64,000 bases of DNA from assembly GCF_008831285.2 (NCBI RefSeq), contig NC_045144.1, positions 21,343,716 through 21,407,715 of the forward strand. Reading direction: 5' to 3'. The notes below the pieces were generated by a model that made no database searches, had not been told where the DNA came from, and saw nothing but the letters and a program-made list of their open reading frames with translations. Both the position numbers and the translations under genes were made by a program. Source of the stretch: Nymphaea colorata. Its lineage: Eukaryota > Streptophyta > Magnoliopsida > Nymphaeales > Nymphaeaceae. Shown one piece after another: positions 35,345 through 48,541 of this stretch (positions within the stretch are counted from its first letter, which is position 1; each line of letters starts with the position of its first letter).

Positions 35345-38212
35345 ATGGCGAGGAGGTCGTTTGGTGACACCAGCTATCTGGAGGCTCTGCTTCGTAACCT
35401 CCGCGACGGCGACGGTGAGGGGGAGGAGAACAGGTTGTCTTTGAAGAGGAAAGCGGACGGCGACGTGCTCATGAGTGACGAGGAGTTCGAGGCTAACTTC
35501 CCGTTTCCTAAGGTCAGGAGGGACGACTCCGGTCAGTTTTTCCCATTCAGCCGGGACCTTTTTTTGCAGGGTGATCGCCTGGTTCCGGGAATCGGCGGCT
35601 TCTTCGGGGAATCGGAGCGTGGATTGGGGTCTCCCCTGGCCGCCGGTGCGGGAATTCTCGGAGCTGCTTGCTCGGATGGGAGGAATTTTCCGGATGTCAA
35701 CGTTCTCAAGGCATTCTCGGCGATCGCTCACTCCAGCCCTCGTGATCAGGTTCGCGGAAATTCTGAAACCGCGGTGCAAGACTCGAATTCTCCTGCTGAT
35801 GCCGGAAAACTTGGAGCGAAGGGCCGGAACATGGAGAGCGTTGAGGCGGATAGCGACGTCTCTGCTGACTTATTGATTCCGAACACAGCCCGCACCCGCT
35901 CCGGCCAGTCCAGTCCGGTGCTGGTTGACAGGAGCTTGTCGTGTGGTCACATTCAGACCTTCAATGGGACCATACAATTACATTTCTTCGTGAGAACGTT
36001 TCCGGATAGCCGGACGCTAGTTCTTCACGCGAATTCCGGCGATACCGTTCGTTCCCTCCATGAAAAGATCCAGCGCAGGATGGGGATACCGGTTTCCGAG
36101 CAGCGGCTCATCTACTCCGGGAAGCAGCTGGGGATGGAACATACTCTTGCAGAGTGCGGGATTGAGAAGGATTCCGAGCTTCACTTGGTCGGCCGGATAA
36201 GGAGCACGAGCAATTATAGGTCATGGCAGCTCGCCAACGAGATCGTCTCGTCGATTTGCCGGATGATGTCTGAGAACCTCGATCTCCCGTATCTGCAGAA
36301 AAGTGTTCCTAACTTGGTTTCTCAGTTCCTCGATGTGCATATTGCTGGCGAAGTGACCAGCGCTCGCGTGGAACATGGACGGGTATTCCAGTACTCAGGT
36401 GCGCCATTAGCTCTCTGCATGCTCTATGTGTCGTCTATAGATGGTAATAAGGCCTGTGCTGAAGAATGCATTCAGATGTTGTTAGCGCTTGAATCCGATG
36501 AACGAAAAGATACGCTTTCCTGCTATGCTTCGGTTTTTTTAGTTATCTGTAATAGACTTGCTTGTGTTGCACATGATTCTGAACTATACGAGTCATGCCG
36601 CCATGCTCTTGCACTATCTCTCGAATCTGTTGATGTTGTTCGTTACTGGAAGGAACACTTCGATGACGTTGATCTATTTACCCTTATTGGGGACGTCGTT
36701 ACTTATGTCAAGGAACTGGGCTCTACACTGAAACCGGATTTTGTCGCGGATGCGGAATCACTTTTATCTTCAACTTTATCTAATGCTGTAGGTGAATTAA
36801 CTGCTTTTATGCGGCCAGTGCGCCAAGCTATAGCGGAGTGCGTTGGGTACTCGGGCGGAAATTCGGTGCCTATTGAAGAACTGGAAGGTGCAGGAGTGAT
36901 GAAGGAATTCTATTTTGCTTTGATCGAAGTGTTGTGCAAATTCAGGCTATTGCTCAATGATATGGACGACCTTTTGACTGGGGAGCCTGCGGTTTTCAGA
37001 AAAATTGGTCATGAAGATGCCCAAAAGGTTCTACTTCTTCTGGGGGAGTTTTATAATCTGTCCAAGATCTTTGTGCAAGAGAAAGAAGAGCTTAGTCTGC
37101 TTCTACAAGCACGGAGCGCTCTAATAAACGCTCTGATTCTATGCGTGAAGGAGGGGGATGGTCACTTGTGGATTTTTAACCATAAGGACATTCTTTACGG
37201 TGAGACGATTGAGCATTTGTTGTTTGCAATGTTTCCTGATGTGGACGATGAACAACTAGGAGAACCTTTTGAGATGCTTATAGACAGATCAAAGCTATTG
37301 GAAGTTTCATATGAATATGTGGGCAAGTCTTGTTCAAGCCACTTGAAACGTGACATTTTGATAGGATTCAAAGATGAAGAAGCCACTGGTCCTGGTGTTG
37401 TTCGTGAATGGTTTCACTTGGTGTTCAATGAACTCTTTGACACGAAGAGGCCACTTTTTGTTGCATGTTCAGAAGATAGTCGGAGGTTCTTCCCTAATCC
37501 TGGTATGCATCTTCTGCAAGAAGTATAGTCAGCGGACAAACTGACCATAATAGTGGTTCAGTTGTTGTAGAGATTTACCTGGATATTGTTGCTTTCTAAA
37601 GTATCGACTTAAGGAGTTAGTCGTAGTACTTGTGACTAATTTCATACAGATGCCATTTTATTTTTTTATTTTTTTTGCCGTCTTATCATTTTGAATTTTT
37701 CTGTTATCTTTTTGGATTTTTTTCTGCATTTTTCAATCACAGAGCCGTGAACTTTAGAAGCTTTCCTTCAATGTTGAGAGCTGAAATATAGAAAAACAGG
37801 ATTAATAGGAATGATTATTTCCTGAAAGCTTTGGTCTGCAGGAAAAAAGGAGAAAAGGGTAGTAGCAGGTAGTTGCATTTATCGTGCTTAATTTTTTCAC
37901 TATGAACGACATGGTAAAACTGCTGTTATAATGGATAAGCTCCACCAGTAGGTAGTTTTAACATTCAATTTGTAAGGTATGGTCATAATCGGTACGTGAA
38001 TAAATTGTAATTTCCTGTTCTATAATCTTGGGTCGTTACTTTGATACTGATACCTCGTGAACTGCTAACTGGAAATATGTTTGTTACCTTAAAGCTTTGG
38101 CGCTGTATAGTAGAAGATAATGAATATAGAACTGCTGCCTTTCATCTCTTAGGAGGAAAGTCAATGTTTTAACTGCAGTAACTATCTTTCTTTTCCCTGC
38201 TCTCAACCTACA

Positions 38213-38249
<37 letters not shown>

Positions 38250-40605
38250 GTGTGTGTGTGTTTGTGTATGCATGCACATCTTTGTGTGCAGGCCTAGTAA
38301 TATGATACCTATAGAATATAATATCTCATGGGAGGCATTATGAGCTGTTTAGTTATATTTGTGAATCTTATCATACCACCATATATATATGTACACACAT
38401 ATGTACTAAATTACTAATACTATACATGTGTCATGTGTGTATATGTGTATATATATGAATTTATGTGTGCCTATACATGTATGCATATGTGTATATCTGT
38501 ATGATACAGACAATTGTACCCACAATCCCAAGAGTTCTTTTTCTACTTTTTTTTTTCCAAATTGATTTTTGTAAGTCAAATCTTATGGATGTGATCGGCA
38601 AGGTTTCTTCAGTGCCCATCAGTTGTGATCACTGGAATCCACCATGTGTCAAGATTTCTTTGGTGATCCAAAACTTAATGGCTACACATGCATCAAGTTA
38701 GCATGCTAAAAAGAGTATTTTTTGGGTCAAAGAAGACAAAATAGTGATGGGATTCTTAGGCTTAAGATGCATCAAATTTGCGGGCTAAAGAAAGTATTTT
38801 TTTTTTTGTCATACAACATAAAGATAATGAGACGTATGTTTTCATTCAAGCGATGCCTGTCCATGCGATCAGATAAAAAAACAACTCAGAATATGAAATC
38901 GCAATTTGGTTGCAATATATATCATTGATAGCAAATATATGTGTGTTTGTGTGTGTGCGCTAACGTGCATGATAGCTTTTAGCATTGTCCAAAGGGCAAG
39001 GCTAAGTTTTCTACCTTTTAGGACTGGTCCAATAGCATTTCATGCCTTCAGGGGGTTTCATCCCCATATATGAGGATGCATTTGACATATATTTTTTGTG
39101 AGAACTAGAATCTACTTTTATTGTAAATTATCGTGTATGAATTGTGGGATTTGGTTCTTGTTTGCTCTGTCCGTTAGGATTTGATGAAGTTCTGCAGGTT
39201 GGTTCTTTCCAAACTTTCCTTGGCCATACCAAGGAGAAGATTGACAAAGAGCATTACAACCCCATGAGCTGCAAGTTCTGCATAGCTTTCCTGATTCTGG
39301 ATCTTGTGCATGCCTAGATTTGAACGGTGACTCAGTCTTAAAGATTTGCATTTGATTATGTTTTGCCCTTAAACAGGGTCTATGAACGTTGATATCTCTT
39401 TTCATGTTCAGCACCTTACTGAATGTGCAATGAAGTATGTTTTTTTCTTTTGAACAAATAAGTTTTGATTACTTGTTGCATATTTGACAAGCCTCAAAGT
39501 GATACATTGTCTGGTAGGGAACCTTCAGCTCTGTGGTGATATCTGTGTTTGTGGCTGCTCACATTCAGTTGTGATCCTTTGTAAATGTGGATGCTTCTGC
39601 CAAGTTCCATCATACATGCTTCAGTTTAACCTGTGCCATAGCTGCAATACCGATGTGTAGTCTTGTCATGAGTCAACTGGTTCTCAAACCTAACTCCATT
39701 CATTTTACCATCTTATGATGCCATCAGATCTGTAACCTGTAGGATATGGGTGTGCAAAAAATGTCTATCATCAACTATGTGTCTATCAGTTAGCACTTGT
39801 TATTTTGTGACTACAGCCTGCAAATTCATTGCAGTACTTCAAACTAGCAAGTATAACCAGATTAGGATCAGCTATTTACTAGGCCAACCAGATCAGAATC
39901 AGCTAGTTTCTGAGTCAAACCTAGCATTGGCAGAACCAGAAATATAAAATCTGGCAAACTCGAATACATTGAATCATAGGGTTGAAGGCAGGCATGGAGG
40001 CCCTCAAAACCTGGGTTCAAGGTGAGCAAATAACCTAAAACCTGAACTGTGGTTGGTACGGCCTGTTCTGATCCCATATTGCATATCAAATGTCTGTGGG
40101 TCAGGGTGGGCAATAGTTCACCCCAAGCCATATATGGCTCCACAAGTGAATGATTCAAGATTTGCACTAGACTTGGACAAGTTACAGGGTTTTATCATGA
40201 CTCAGCTGAGCAATAAGATCATCATCATAATATATATCTTAACATGGGGACATGGGGTTGCTTTGGACACCAGCTTCCTATTTACAACTTTCCTATCTGT
40301 TGGAATTCAATGATGGTGATGAAGACGGATATACATGCAACCTTTCTAGTTGTAAACTTTTAATAAACAAGGGGATCCTCTTTTTCATGCATGGATGAGC
40401 AAAAAAGGCTGCTTGTCAGAACCAAGCTGAGTTGCCAGTGTTCGGGCATGTCTGTTGAAGATGAAAATGCGTTTTCACGAATAGCTTGTGGAAACATCAT
40501 TCAGGCCCAATTTCAGTTTTTATAAGCCACATACAAGCTGAATATGTGATGGCTTATCTTTTGCTAAACTTTATGTCTATATCTAAGGTTGAAATACATA
40601 TGATA

Positions 40606-40652
<47 letters not shown>

Positions 40653-42608
40653 TACCTATGCATATAATGTATGTGGTTCTAATCATAGTCACAATTATAT
40701 TTCTTGGGTTTTGTCTGTATGGGTGTGTCTCTGATATTTTTCAGCGAGGTTCAAGGTTGTTGTTTTCCTCAGGAAAGTTTTGAGAATTTCCAAAAAAAGA
40801 ACAAAGAAAAAAAATCACAAAAAATAGGCTAAAATAAAACAAATGAACAACTGAAATGAAGGCATAAGACATGTAAGTTAAAAGGACTAAATGAGTTAGA
40901 ATTTGCTAATCAAGCAAGTAACATGCTAGTTGTATAACAATAACAATTAGCACTAAACGAGTTAGAATTTGCTAATTAAGCAAGTAACATGCTAGTTGTA
41001 TAACAATAACAATTAGCACTAAATGAGTTAGAATTTGCTAATTAAGCAAATAACGTTGTAGTTGTATAACAATAACAAAATTAATAAATAAGTGAGCATC
41101 TAACAAGTAACATGTAATTATAACAGTCAGACCAAACCATAAGCACCATAATTTAGCCACACAATTCAAGAAGTCATAGTGTCATGCCAAGATATCAAGA
41201 AAACACTGCATAAAAAAAATAACAATGCATCAACAACATTCCAAGTTAGAAGTTTCAACTTTCTAACTGCAAGTCTTTCACGTTTATAAACATCTTTCAA
41301 CTTTCAAACTGTTTGTCTTACAGCTTGTCCACTTTTAAAAAAAAGCTTGTCTTTTAACAAAAGCCTTTTCTGAAAAGAAAGTACGCACTCTTTTCTTTTG
41401 ATGTTTTCCCAATACAAATGCTTTTTTTTTTTTTTTGTTTCGGTGACAAAAGCATGGGAAATTGAAAATCTTGGCTATATTTGTGACTATGGTATTAATG
41501 AGCCTATATGAAATGAATGGAGCTATCTATCAGTCCTTGTTTGTACTTTATTCATTTATATATGCAAACAAGCTGGCTTTTCTCAGCATGCCTAACCGAA
41601 AATCACAGCAAGCATTTCTATGACCAGCATATATAGATGGGGAATAATTTTTTATTGGAGCTATTTTCAGCTGGTTCCAATGGTTGTGACTTGTGATAAC
41701 GGAGTTGATGCTCTGGAACAAGTGGCTTTCAGCCTTTCACTCTTTTGACTTGGGAAATTCTCTTGTTAGTAGTGTGTAGCATATCACTGTTGGGTCTAAG
41801 CCCTTCTTTGCCTATCAGCCCAATGAGCCAATAAGTCTTTTGTTAGCAAAACACCTGCAAGAAGAGTATTACGAACATTACTATTGGTAAATTTTATCCA
41901 ATACTTTGTCTAAAACAACATTGGTTGAACTATAGCTTTGACCCTAGCTGTCTTTTTGACCATAGTTAATTGCAAGCAGAAATATGTATTGATGGAATCT
42001 CCAACAGAAGTCTGAGCAGATAGATACAACGTTCCTGGGGGTGCTCATTATCAATATTTCCCAATCTTCATTGTGTTCTAAAATCAATTTGACCATCATC
42101 ACTAATTTCATTCTTGGCAATTTCTTGTCTTAATTTCTCTTGGGTTTTTTTGGTCAAGATATAATTTCGCAAAATCACTTCAAAAAATTGCAGAAAATCT
42201 AAACATTCGAAGAGAAGAAAAAAAATATAAAAATTAGATGTCACAAGAGTTAAAGAGTTATTGCCCTAAGGGGCACGATGTAGCGGGTTGGGCTGGTGGC
42301 GTGGAAAAAGATGTCACCAATTCGATTCCCATGGGCGCAGTGCTCTTTGTGCCATATGGGGGGGAATGCATCATCAGGGTACACACTGCCTTCTCAGGCG
42401 CCATGCTGCCCTAAACCTTGGGGGCTAAGGGTAGGGGTTTGGCTCGTTTAGAGTGTCAAGACAAACAAGAAATTATAGAGCATAAATTTAACATATACAA
42501 GGATTTTTATAATCAAACATGTGCAATATTATTGTCTTATGTCACGTAGGTACGGTACGGGGGGTTCAGACTATTTTCAAAACACTTGGGTATGGGGGTA
42601 CGGCTGTC

Positions 42609-42646
<38 letters not shown>

Positions 42647-43053
42647 ACATAACATAAAATAAAAAATAAGAATTCAAACAAAATAACACATTTATGATTC
42701 AAAATTTATAGATTTTAAAGAAGAAATTATTGAACAAAGTAGGAAAATGCAGCTCTGTGTGTGTTTCCTGAGTGTAAATGGTATAAAGAAGAAAACTGAA
42801 ATCCTAAATTTTGGATAGGAAAGGACGCGGTCAAAGTTGACCGAGTCCTAAATCTAATGGATACTGTCCCAGGTACGTTGACCGTATCCGTACTGTTTGA
42901 CCAGTACCCAAGAAGTGCCTGGGACAATACCAGTATGAGTACCGGTGTCGTACCTGACTGGTATGGGTTCGCTCATCGCTGCCTTTACAACAGTACCCCT
43001 GTGACAAAGCTATCATCATGTTATTACAAATTTACAACCATGTTGTGACATTA

Positions 43054-43088
<35 letters not shown>

Positions 43089-46000
43089 TTATTTATTTGG
43101 CCATAATGTTGTAAGTTTGTAACTATCATAATTTGATTTTGTTGACATTTCTCATATTAATATTTATTATTTGCTATAGTAGGTGTTACTTGTTCTCCTA
43201 TCTCATTTTCTATATATTTCAGTAATGTTCTTATTTTTTCCATTTTTCAACTTGTAGTCTTTTTTTTTTTTCTTTTCTTTGCTTTCGTACTTATTTTGTA
43301 AATGCATCTAAGTTTCTGCTGTATAGCATTTCTTGTCATTTGCTTCAATGCTTCTGCTTCTTGTATCATTCCTCATGTCATGGTAATTGTGATTCTTTAG
43401 GCTCCTTGGGTTGTATGTATGCATGGAAAGGGGTCCAATGACTGCCTATGCACTAAAAATGGCCTGTGGCTGTCATTTTTAATAGGCTTCATTCCAAGTT
43501 TAAAGTGCATTCTGGAAAATTTTAAATTTTTTCTGTGGCTATTTGAGCTGCATATCTATTCGAAGACTGCATAAACTTGATACTTAAGGTATTTTTTGCA
43601 AGCTTTCTTTTGTACACTGTTTTCCAAGCAGTGGGTCTTAATCCTCCCCTCAACTGGAGAGATAAGGAACCAATAGAAATTTTAGAATGTTAAAATAAGT
43701 AAAAAATAGAAAGCATACATTTAAAAATATATAAGGAAACTTTTTCTAATCAAACAGGTGCAATACCATCATCATGTTATTACAACCATGCTGTGATATT
43801 ATTGTGATGTATAATTTTGGGCCGTGATATTTTAAATATCATAAGTTGTTTTTTTTTAAATTTTTCCTATTGATATATATTATATTGCTATAGTAGGTGT
43901 TACACATAGTTTATTGTTCTCCAATCTCATTCCCTATATTTTTTAATTCTCTTCTTTTTTTTCTATAGAATTTTAACTTGTAGTCTGGTTTTGCTTTCAT
44001 ACTTATTCTAAATGCATGTCAGTTTCCACTTTGTGGCATTTTCTGTCACTTGCTTCCATGCTTCTAATTCTCCTTTGGGTTGTATGTTTTCTTGGAAAGT
44101 GGCCAAGAACTGGTTATACACTAAAAATGGCCTGTCATTTTTGACAGCTGCGTCCCATGTTTGGAGTACATCCTGAAGAAATTAAAAATTTTCTATGGCT
44201 ATTTGAACTGCACATCATATTTGAAAGTTGCATAAGTTAATACATAAGGCATTTTTCACATGATTCCTTTTATATTTTTCTTTGGGTGGTGTGTCGTAAT
44301 CCTCTCGCTCAACCAAAGAGTTAAAGAATCAGTAGAAATTTTAGAGTATCACAACAAGCAAAAAATAGAAAACACAGATTTAAAATATATAAGGGAACTC
44401 CTTTTTAAAGCAAAAGTGTGCATTACTATCATCATGTTCCTACAATCATGTTGTGGTATTATTATGATATATATTTTTCGGCTATAATGTTCTAAATATT
44501 GTAATTTGATAATTTTTTTGTTATTTCTAATGTTAATATTTATTATTTGCTATAACAGGTGTTAACTGTTACGCTTACTTGTTCTTGGATCTTATATCCT
44601 ATATATTTTCCTGCTGTTCTTCATTTTTTTTTCCATCTTTTACCTTTTTTGTAGAATTTCAACTTGTAGTTTTTTTTGTCTTTCATACATAGTTTATAAA
44701 TGCACTTCAGTTTCCGCTCTGTAGCATTTTCTCTCACTTGCTTCAATGCTTCTACTGCTTGTATCGCTTCTCTTGTCATGGTAATTGTGATTCTGACTCT
44801 CTTCAGGCTCCTTTGGTTGTAGACCAAGGGCTGGTTATACACTAAAAATGGCCTGTCCTTATTGCGAGGCTGCATCCCATGTTTAGAGTACATTCTGAAA
44901 AATTTTACAATTTGTCTGTGGCTGTTTGAACTTTGAACTGCATATAGTATTTAAGTTTCATAAGTTTGATACTTAAGACTTAGAGATCTTTTCACAAGCG
45001 TCCTTTTCATACTCTTTTCTGGGTGGTGGGTTGTGATCATGTTGCAGAGATCATGTTTTTTCTTCAAAAAGATGATGTTAACGTTAAAAAAGCAAAAAAG
45101 GAAAAAACTGGAAAAAATGCTTTTTTGAAAGAAGGTAAAAATTAATTTAACGTGTTTTCATCTCGTTCTTTGCCCTTTTCCCCCCATTTTGTCAAAAAAC
45201 TGAGGACGATATTTGTGAGAATGATCATATTCCTCTTGCTCATTTGGAGAGTTGAAGAATTAGTAGAAACTTTAGAATGTCAAACCAAGCAAAAATTAGA
45301 AATCATAGATTTAAAATATAAATGGAAACTCTTTTTTAATCAAAAGTGTGTAATACCATCATCAATACTATCATCATGTTATTACAACCATGTTTTGTTT
45401 GGCCATAACGTTGTAAATATCTAAGTTAATGAATTTTTGTTACTTCATATTAGTGTTTATTATTTTCCATGGTAGGTGTCACAGTTCCTTATTCTCCAAC
45501 TTTGTTTTCTAGTTATTTACATTCTGTTCTTATCTTTTTTCATTTTCGAGTAAAATTTCAACCTGTAATCCTTTTTTGTTTTGGTACATATTTTAAAAAT
45601 GCATCTCAGGTTCGCCCTGTAGCAGTTTCTGTCACTTGCTTCAATGTGTCTACTTATTGTATCACTCCTCATGTCATGCTAATTGTGATTCTGACCATCT
45701 TCGGGCACCTTTGGGTTGCATGTTTGCTTGGAAAGGAGACCAAGATACAGTAGAAAAAGGCTTTTCGTTAATGAAAGGCTGCATTTAAGTTTAGATTACA
45801 TTCTGAAAAAGTTTAAGAATTTTTTATGGCTATTTGAACTGCATATCATATTTTTGCTGCATCCATGTCAACACAGCCAGGCATGGGTGCGGCTCCTGAC
45901 AGGATTAGGACACAGTCAAAGAAATATAGGTAACTGGGACAAAGTTGACCAACTCTGGTTTGTCCAGAACTTGAAAGTAAATTCCAATGTAGTTTTCATT

Positions 46001-47284
46001 TTAACAACTGGAACACCAGTGGTATAGAAATTCTTTGTTATTTGACTTGGCTTTTCCACTACTACTGTTGATAAATGTGTTGTAGTGATTAAATGGGAAC
46101 AATCAACAATGGGGTTTTGATTCAATTTAATCCATGTGCTACTTTTATTGATCAAGAAATGCTGAACACAAATTACTAATTTATTTGTTGACAATTGTTC
46201 TTTTAGTTTTATATATATATATAATAGAATGGTCCTAGTGTGCCCAAGTTTCATCATTTCCTCTTTTACCTGAAGTATGATTGCCATATGTACTTCGTTA
46301 AAGAGATTTATAAGATCTGATTGGATATGCAGCTTTTGGCGATCTGTTTTCATTAAGCTGGAGTAGGTACAGTCAAAGCACTCCATGATGATGCATATAT
46401 CTCTCTCTCCTGTGTGCACACACGCAAAAGTTGCTTCAGTGCTTTGTGAATACTAGTTGTAATCCTGTAGTCATACTTCAAGGTTCAAACGGCATATTGA
46501 TCCATAGAATTCTAGGCCTTGTCTGGCACTTTTTGTACAAATGGATGGTTAAGTTACTGGTTCTGATATGCCATTTATGAAACTCGTATTATCTTTGGTG
46601 ATAAATGGTAGTGTGGTTCTTAATATGGAAAGCAACTTACTTTTTCTGGCGCTGTTGCTTTTTTAATGACAGCTTCTGATGTTGATCCTATGCACCTTCA
46701 ATACTTCATGTTTTGTGGACGAATGATTGCAATGGCACTAATGCACAGGGTACAAGTGAATGTTGTCCTTTCACGATCATTTGTTCTCAACTTGGCTGGA
46801 AAGCGTGTTACATTGGAAGACATCAAAGAGGAAGAACGAGAAGTCTACGAGAGCTGCAAGCAGCTGCTGGAGATGGATGCTGAATGTCTTGATTCTGGTG
46901 ATTTGGCACTTTCTTTTGTAGTTGAATATGAAGATATGGGTTCTCGGAAATCTGTGGAGCTCTGTAATGGTGGCAAGAACATAAGTGTGAACAGTAGCAA
47001 CAGGCAACTGTTTGTTGACCTGCTTATTGAGCACCGCTTTACGAAACGTGTATCTAGACAAGTTATGCAATTTTCACATGGTTTCAGAGATATTCTTAAT
47101 AATCCAAAGAACAGTAAATTTTTCTTCCAAATTGCTGAGCCGGGAATTCTAGACCAAATGCTACATGGAGGTGATAGAGATATATCTGTGGATGAATGGA
47201 AAGAACACACTGACTACAATGGATACTTGGAATCGGACTGTCAAATAGTGTGGTTTTGGCAGGTAAAACCATGGAACGTAGATA

Positions 47285-47319
<35 letters not shown>

Positions 47320-48068
47320 GCACACAGACACGTGTGCCTGCAAATGCACATTCTAATATCGTATGCTTCTTTTCAAACCTTTATTTATAGAACTTTGTTA
47401 ATTTCTTAGTAGACAGAGTTCCTACCTGTTTACCTTTTGCAAAAGACCAAAAGCATCCATTTTTATTGTTGTATCTTTCTTGGTTTCCAGAGCATTTAAG
47501 TAACAAAAATATTGCTGATGAAAGAAGTAGACTATGGAGCAACAATCTGCATTGTTTATTCCTGATAATGTTTTCAGTTAGTAGCTGGCTGTTTCGGAGG
47601 GAAGACACATAGCAATGTTCTCCTTCTCTGGGACAGTGATTATTGTACATCTGATAAACATCCAATAAGTGGGTAGAAATTTCGGAGGGAAGACACATAG
47701 CAATGTTCTCCTTCTCTGGGACAGTGATTATTGTACATCTGATAAACATCCAATCAGTGGGTAGAAATTTACCCACATATATGTGCACGTTGTATGCATA
47801 TGCACAGTCGTTAGAAAGTTCTTTTGTCACTTCTGTACTTGTTGAGTGTTTGTCACTTGTTTTTGTTAATGTATTTCCAATTTTATCATCACAATTATTA
47901 TAGAAGGCTGTATGTCTTATTAGTTTCTCATTTATTTTATTTTTCCCAATTTTTAAGATTTTTTAAACTTTTTAAAATCTCCTGTTTTCCCCCCTTTTTT
48001 CAAGCTTGCCATATTATACCCGAAAAGAAGCTCGTCATTTAAAACGTGAAGACGGTATTTGAAACTAT

Positions 48069-48113
<45 letters not shown>

Positions 48114-48541
48114 CTAGAAAAATATCACTCCAAAGATTAACTGGATAAAAAAGCTAGATAGAAGATCATCAAGTTGACTATACGTGCAACCTGTCTGAGC
48201 ATGTGCATGTCTGTGAGCTTGGGCATTTAAACTCTACTAAAGACGGGTTTGGTCTTGTTATGACGTGTTCTTATCAGGTGGTTGAAAACATGTCAGCGGA
48301 GGAGCAGCAGATGTTTCTTAGCTTTTGGACCTCTCAGAATCATTTACCAGCTAAAGGTTTTGCTGGACTGGAAACTAATCTTCAAATCTACAAGCATGAC
48401 TGCTCTCCTGATCATCTGCCTTCAGCTCATACCTGCTTCTATCAGCTCCTGCTCCCACCTTACCCATCGTTTAGCACAATGAAGGATCGCCTCCACCTCA
48501 TTTGCCAGAACCATATTGCTGCTAGTTTTGGCATGGCCTAG
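35345..48541 (+). CDS. UPL5: UPL5-type HECT E3 ubiquitin ligase with ubiquitin-like domain (3 exons, 1003 aa)
   Basis: HECT ligases accept ubiquitin on a cysteine and pass it to substrates; Arabidopsis UPL5 degrades WRKY53 and restrains leaf senescence. Coding exons are 35345-37502, 46673-47262 and 48278-48541. Residues 1 to about 200 are acidic and Ser-rich, with a basic LSLKRKADGD patch that may be a nuclear signal. A ubiquitin-like domain occupies about 210-285, with IQLHFFVRTFPDSRTL, EQRLIYSGKQL and TLAECGI. A helical middle region follows, then the HECT domain to the end, recognised by GFKDEEATGPGVVREWF, QYFMFCGRMIAMAL, VQVNVVLSRSF and LPAKGFAGL. The catalytic cysteine is Cys969 (HTCFYQLLLPPYPS), 34 residues from the C-terminus as expected. 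The protein is longer than the 873-residue Arabidopsis homologue, mainly at the N-terminus. All exon phases match. Confidence 0.95.
38217..38262. repeat. Compound (AT)n(GT)n microsatellite
   Basis: About 15 AT units switch to about 7 GT units, within UPL5 intron 1. GT/AT-rich sequence continues to about 38500. Confidence 0.9.
40607..40650. repeat. (TA)n microsatellite in UPL5 intron 1
   Basis: About 21 TA units form an uninterrupted run. Confidence 0.95.
40886..41082. repeat. 66-bp tandem repeat, three copies
   Basis: Units start with ACTAAA(T/C)GAGTTAGAA at 40886, 40952 and 41018, an exact 66-base period. The first two are nearly identical and the third has several changes near its end. 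Confidence 0.92.
42270..42450 (+). mobile_element. Probable tRNA-derived SINE
   Basis: TAGCGGGTTGG at 42281-42291 resembles RNA polymerase III box A, and AATTCGATTCC at 42319-42329 resembles box B. Their 38-base spacing is close to that in tRNA genes. The following 120 bases are not tRNA-like, which fits a SINE body. The 3' end and any target duplication are not clear, so the borders are approximate. Confidence 0.5.
42539..42985. repeat. Dispersed repeat with GTACGG/CCGTAC words
   Basis: The segment starts TATGTCACGTAGGTACGG and is dotted with GTACGG, GGTACG and CCGTAC words. A (TA)n(CA)n microsatellite interrupts it at about 42609-42646. It includes a local inverted pair, GTCCCAGG (about 42867) and CCTGGGAC (about 42917). 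A related start, CTATGTCACATAGGTGCGG, occurs at about 62528, so the two are probably copies of one small transposon. Ends are not defined. Confidence 0.4.
43012..45800. repeat. Four-copy diverged tandem array, about 0.7-0.9 kb per unit
   Basis: Three independent anchors recur in the same order. ATCATCATGTT occurs at 43012, 43768, 44428 and 45370. TGCTTC(A/C)ATG occurs at 43341, 44051, 44739 and 45637. CACTAAAAATGGCCTGT occurs at 43451, 44119 and 44840. Spacing is about 660-760 for the first units. The last interval is longer because of an A/T-rich insertion around 45040-45200. The first copy overlaps a (TA)n run at 43057-43084. The units have no coding frame. Confidence 0.85.
47287..47317. 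repeat. (CT)n microsatellite at the start of UPL5 intron 2
   Basis: About 15 CT units begin 24 bases after the exon 2 donor CAG|GTAAAA. Confidence 0.95.
47592..47767. repeat. 88-bp tandem duplication in UPL5 intron 2
   Basis: TTTCGGAGGGAAGACACATA starts copies at 47592 and 47680. The 88-base units differ visibly at one base (CCAATAAG against CCAATCAG), so the duplication is recent compared with other repeats here. Confidence 0.92.
48067..48112. repeat. Compound (GT)n(AT)n microsatellite in UPL5 intron 2
   Basis: About 10 GT units are followed by about 12 AT units, roughly 165 bases before the exon 3 acceptor. Confidence 0.93.

Larger units (their letters stand above)
37503..46672 (+). other. 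UPL5 intron 1 (9.2 kb)
   Basis: The intron splits the HECT domain after FFPNP (donor CCTG|GTATGC; acceptor TGACAG|CTTCTG). It holds several microsatellites, a 66-bp tandem repeat (40886-41082), a tRNA-like SINE head (42270-42450), and a four-copy diverged array of about 0.7-kb units (43012 to about 45800). No second gene was recognised inside it on either strand. Confidence 0.85.
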
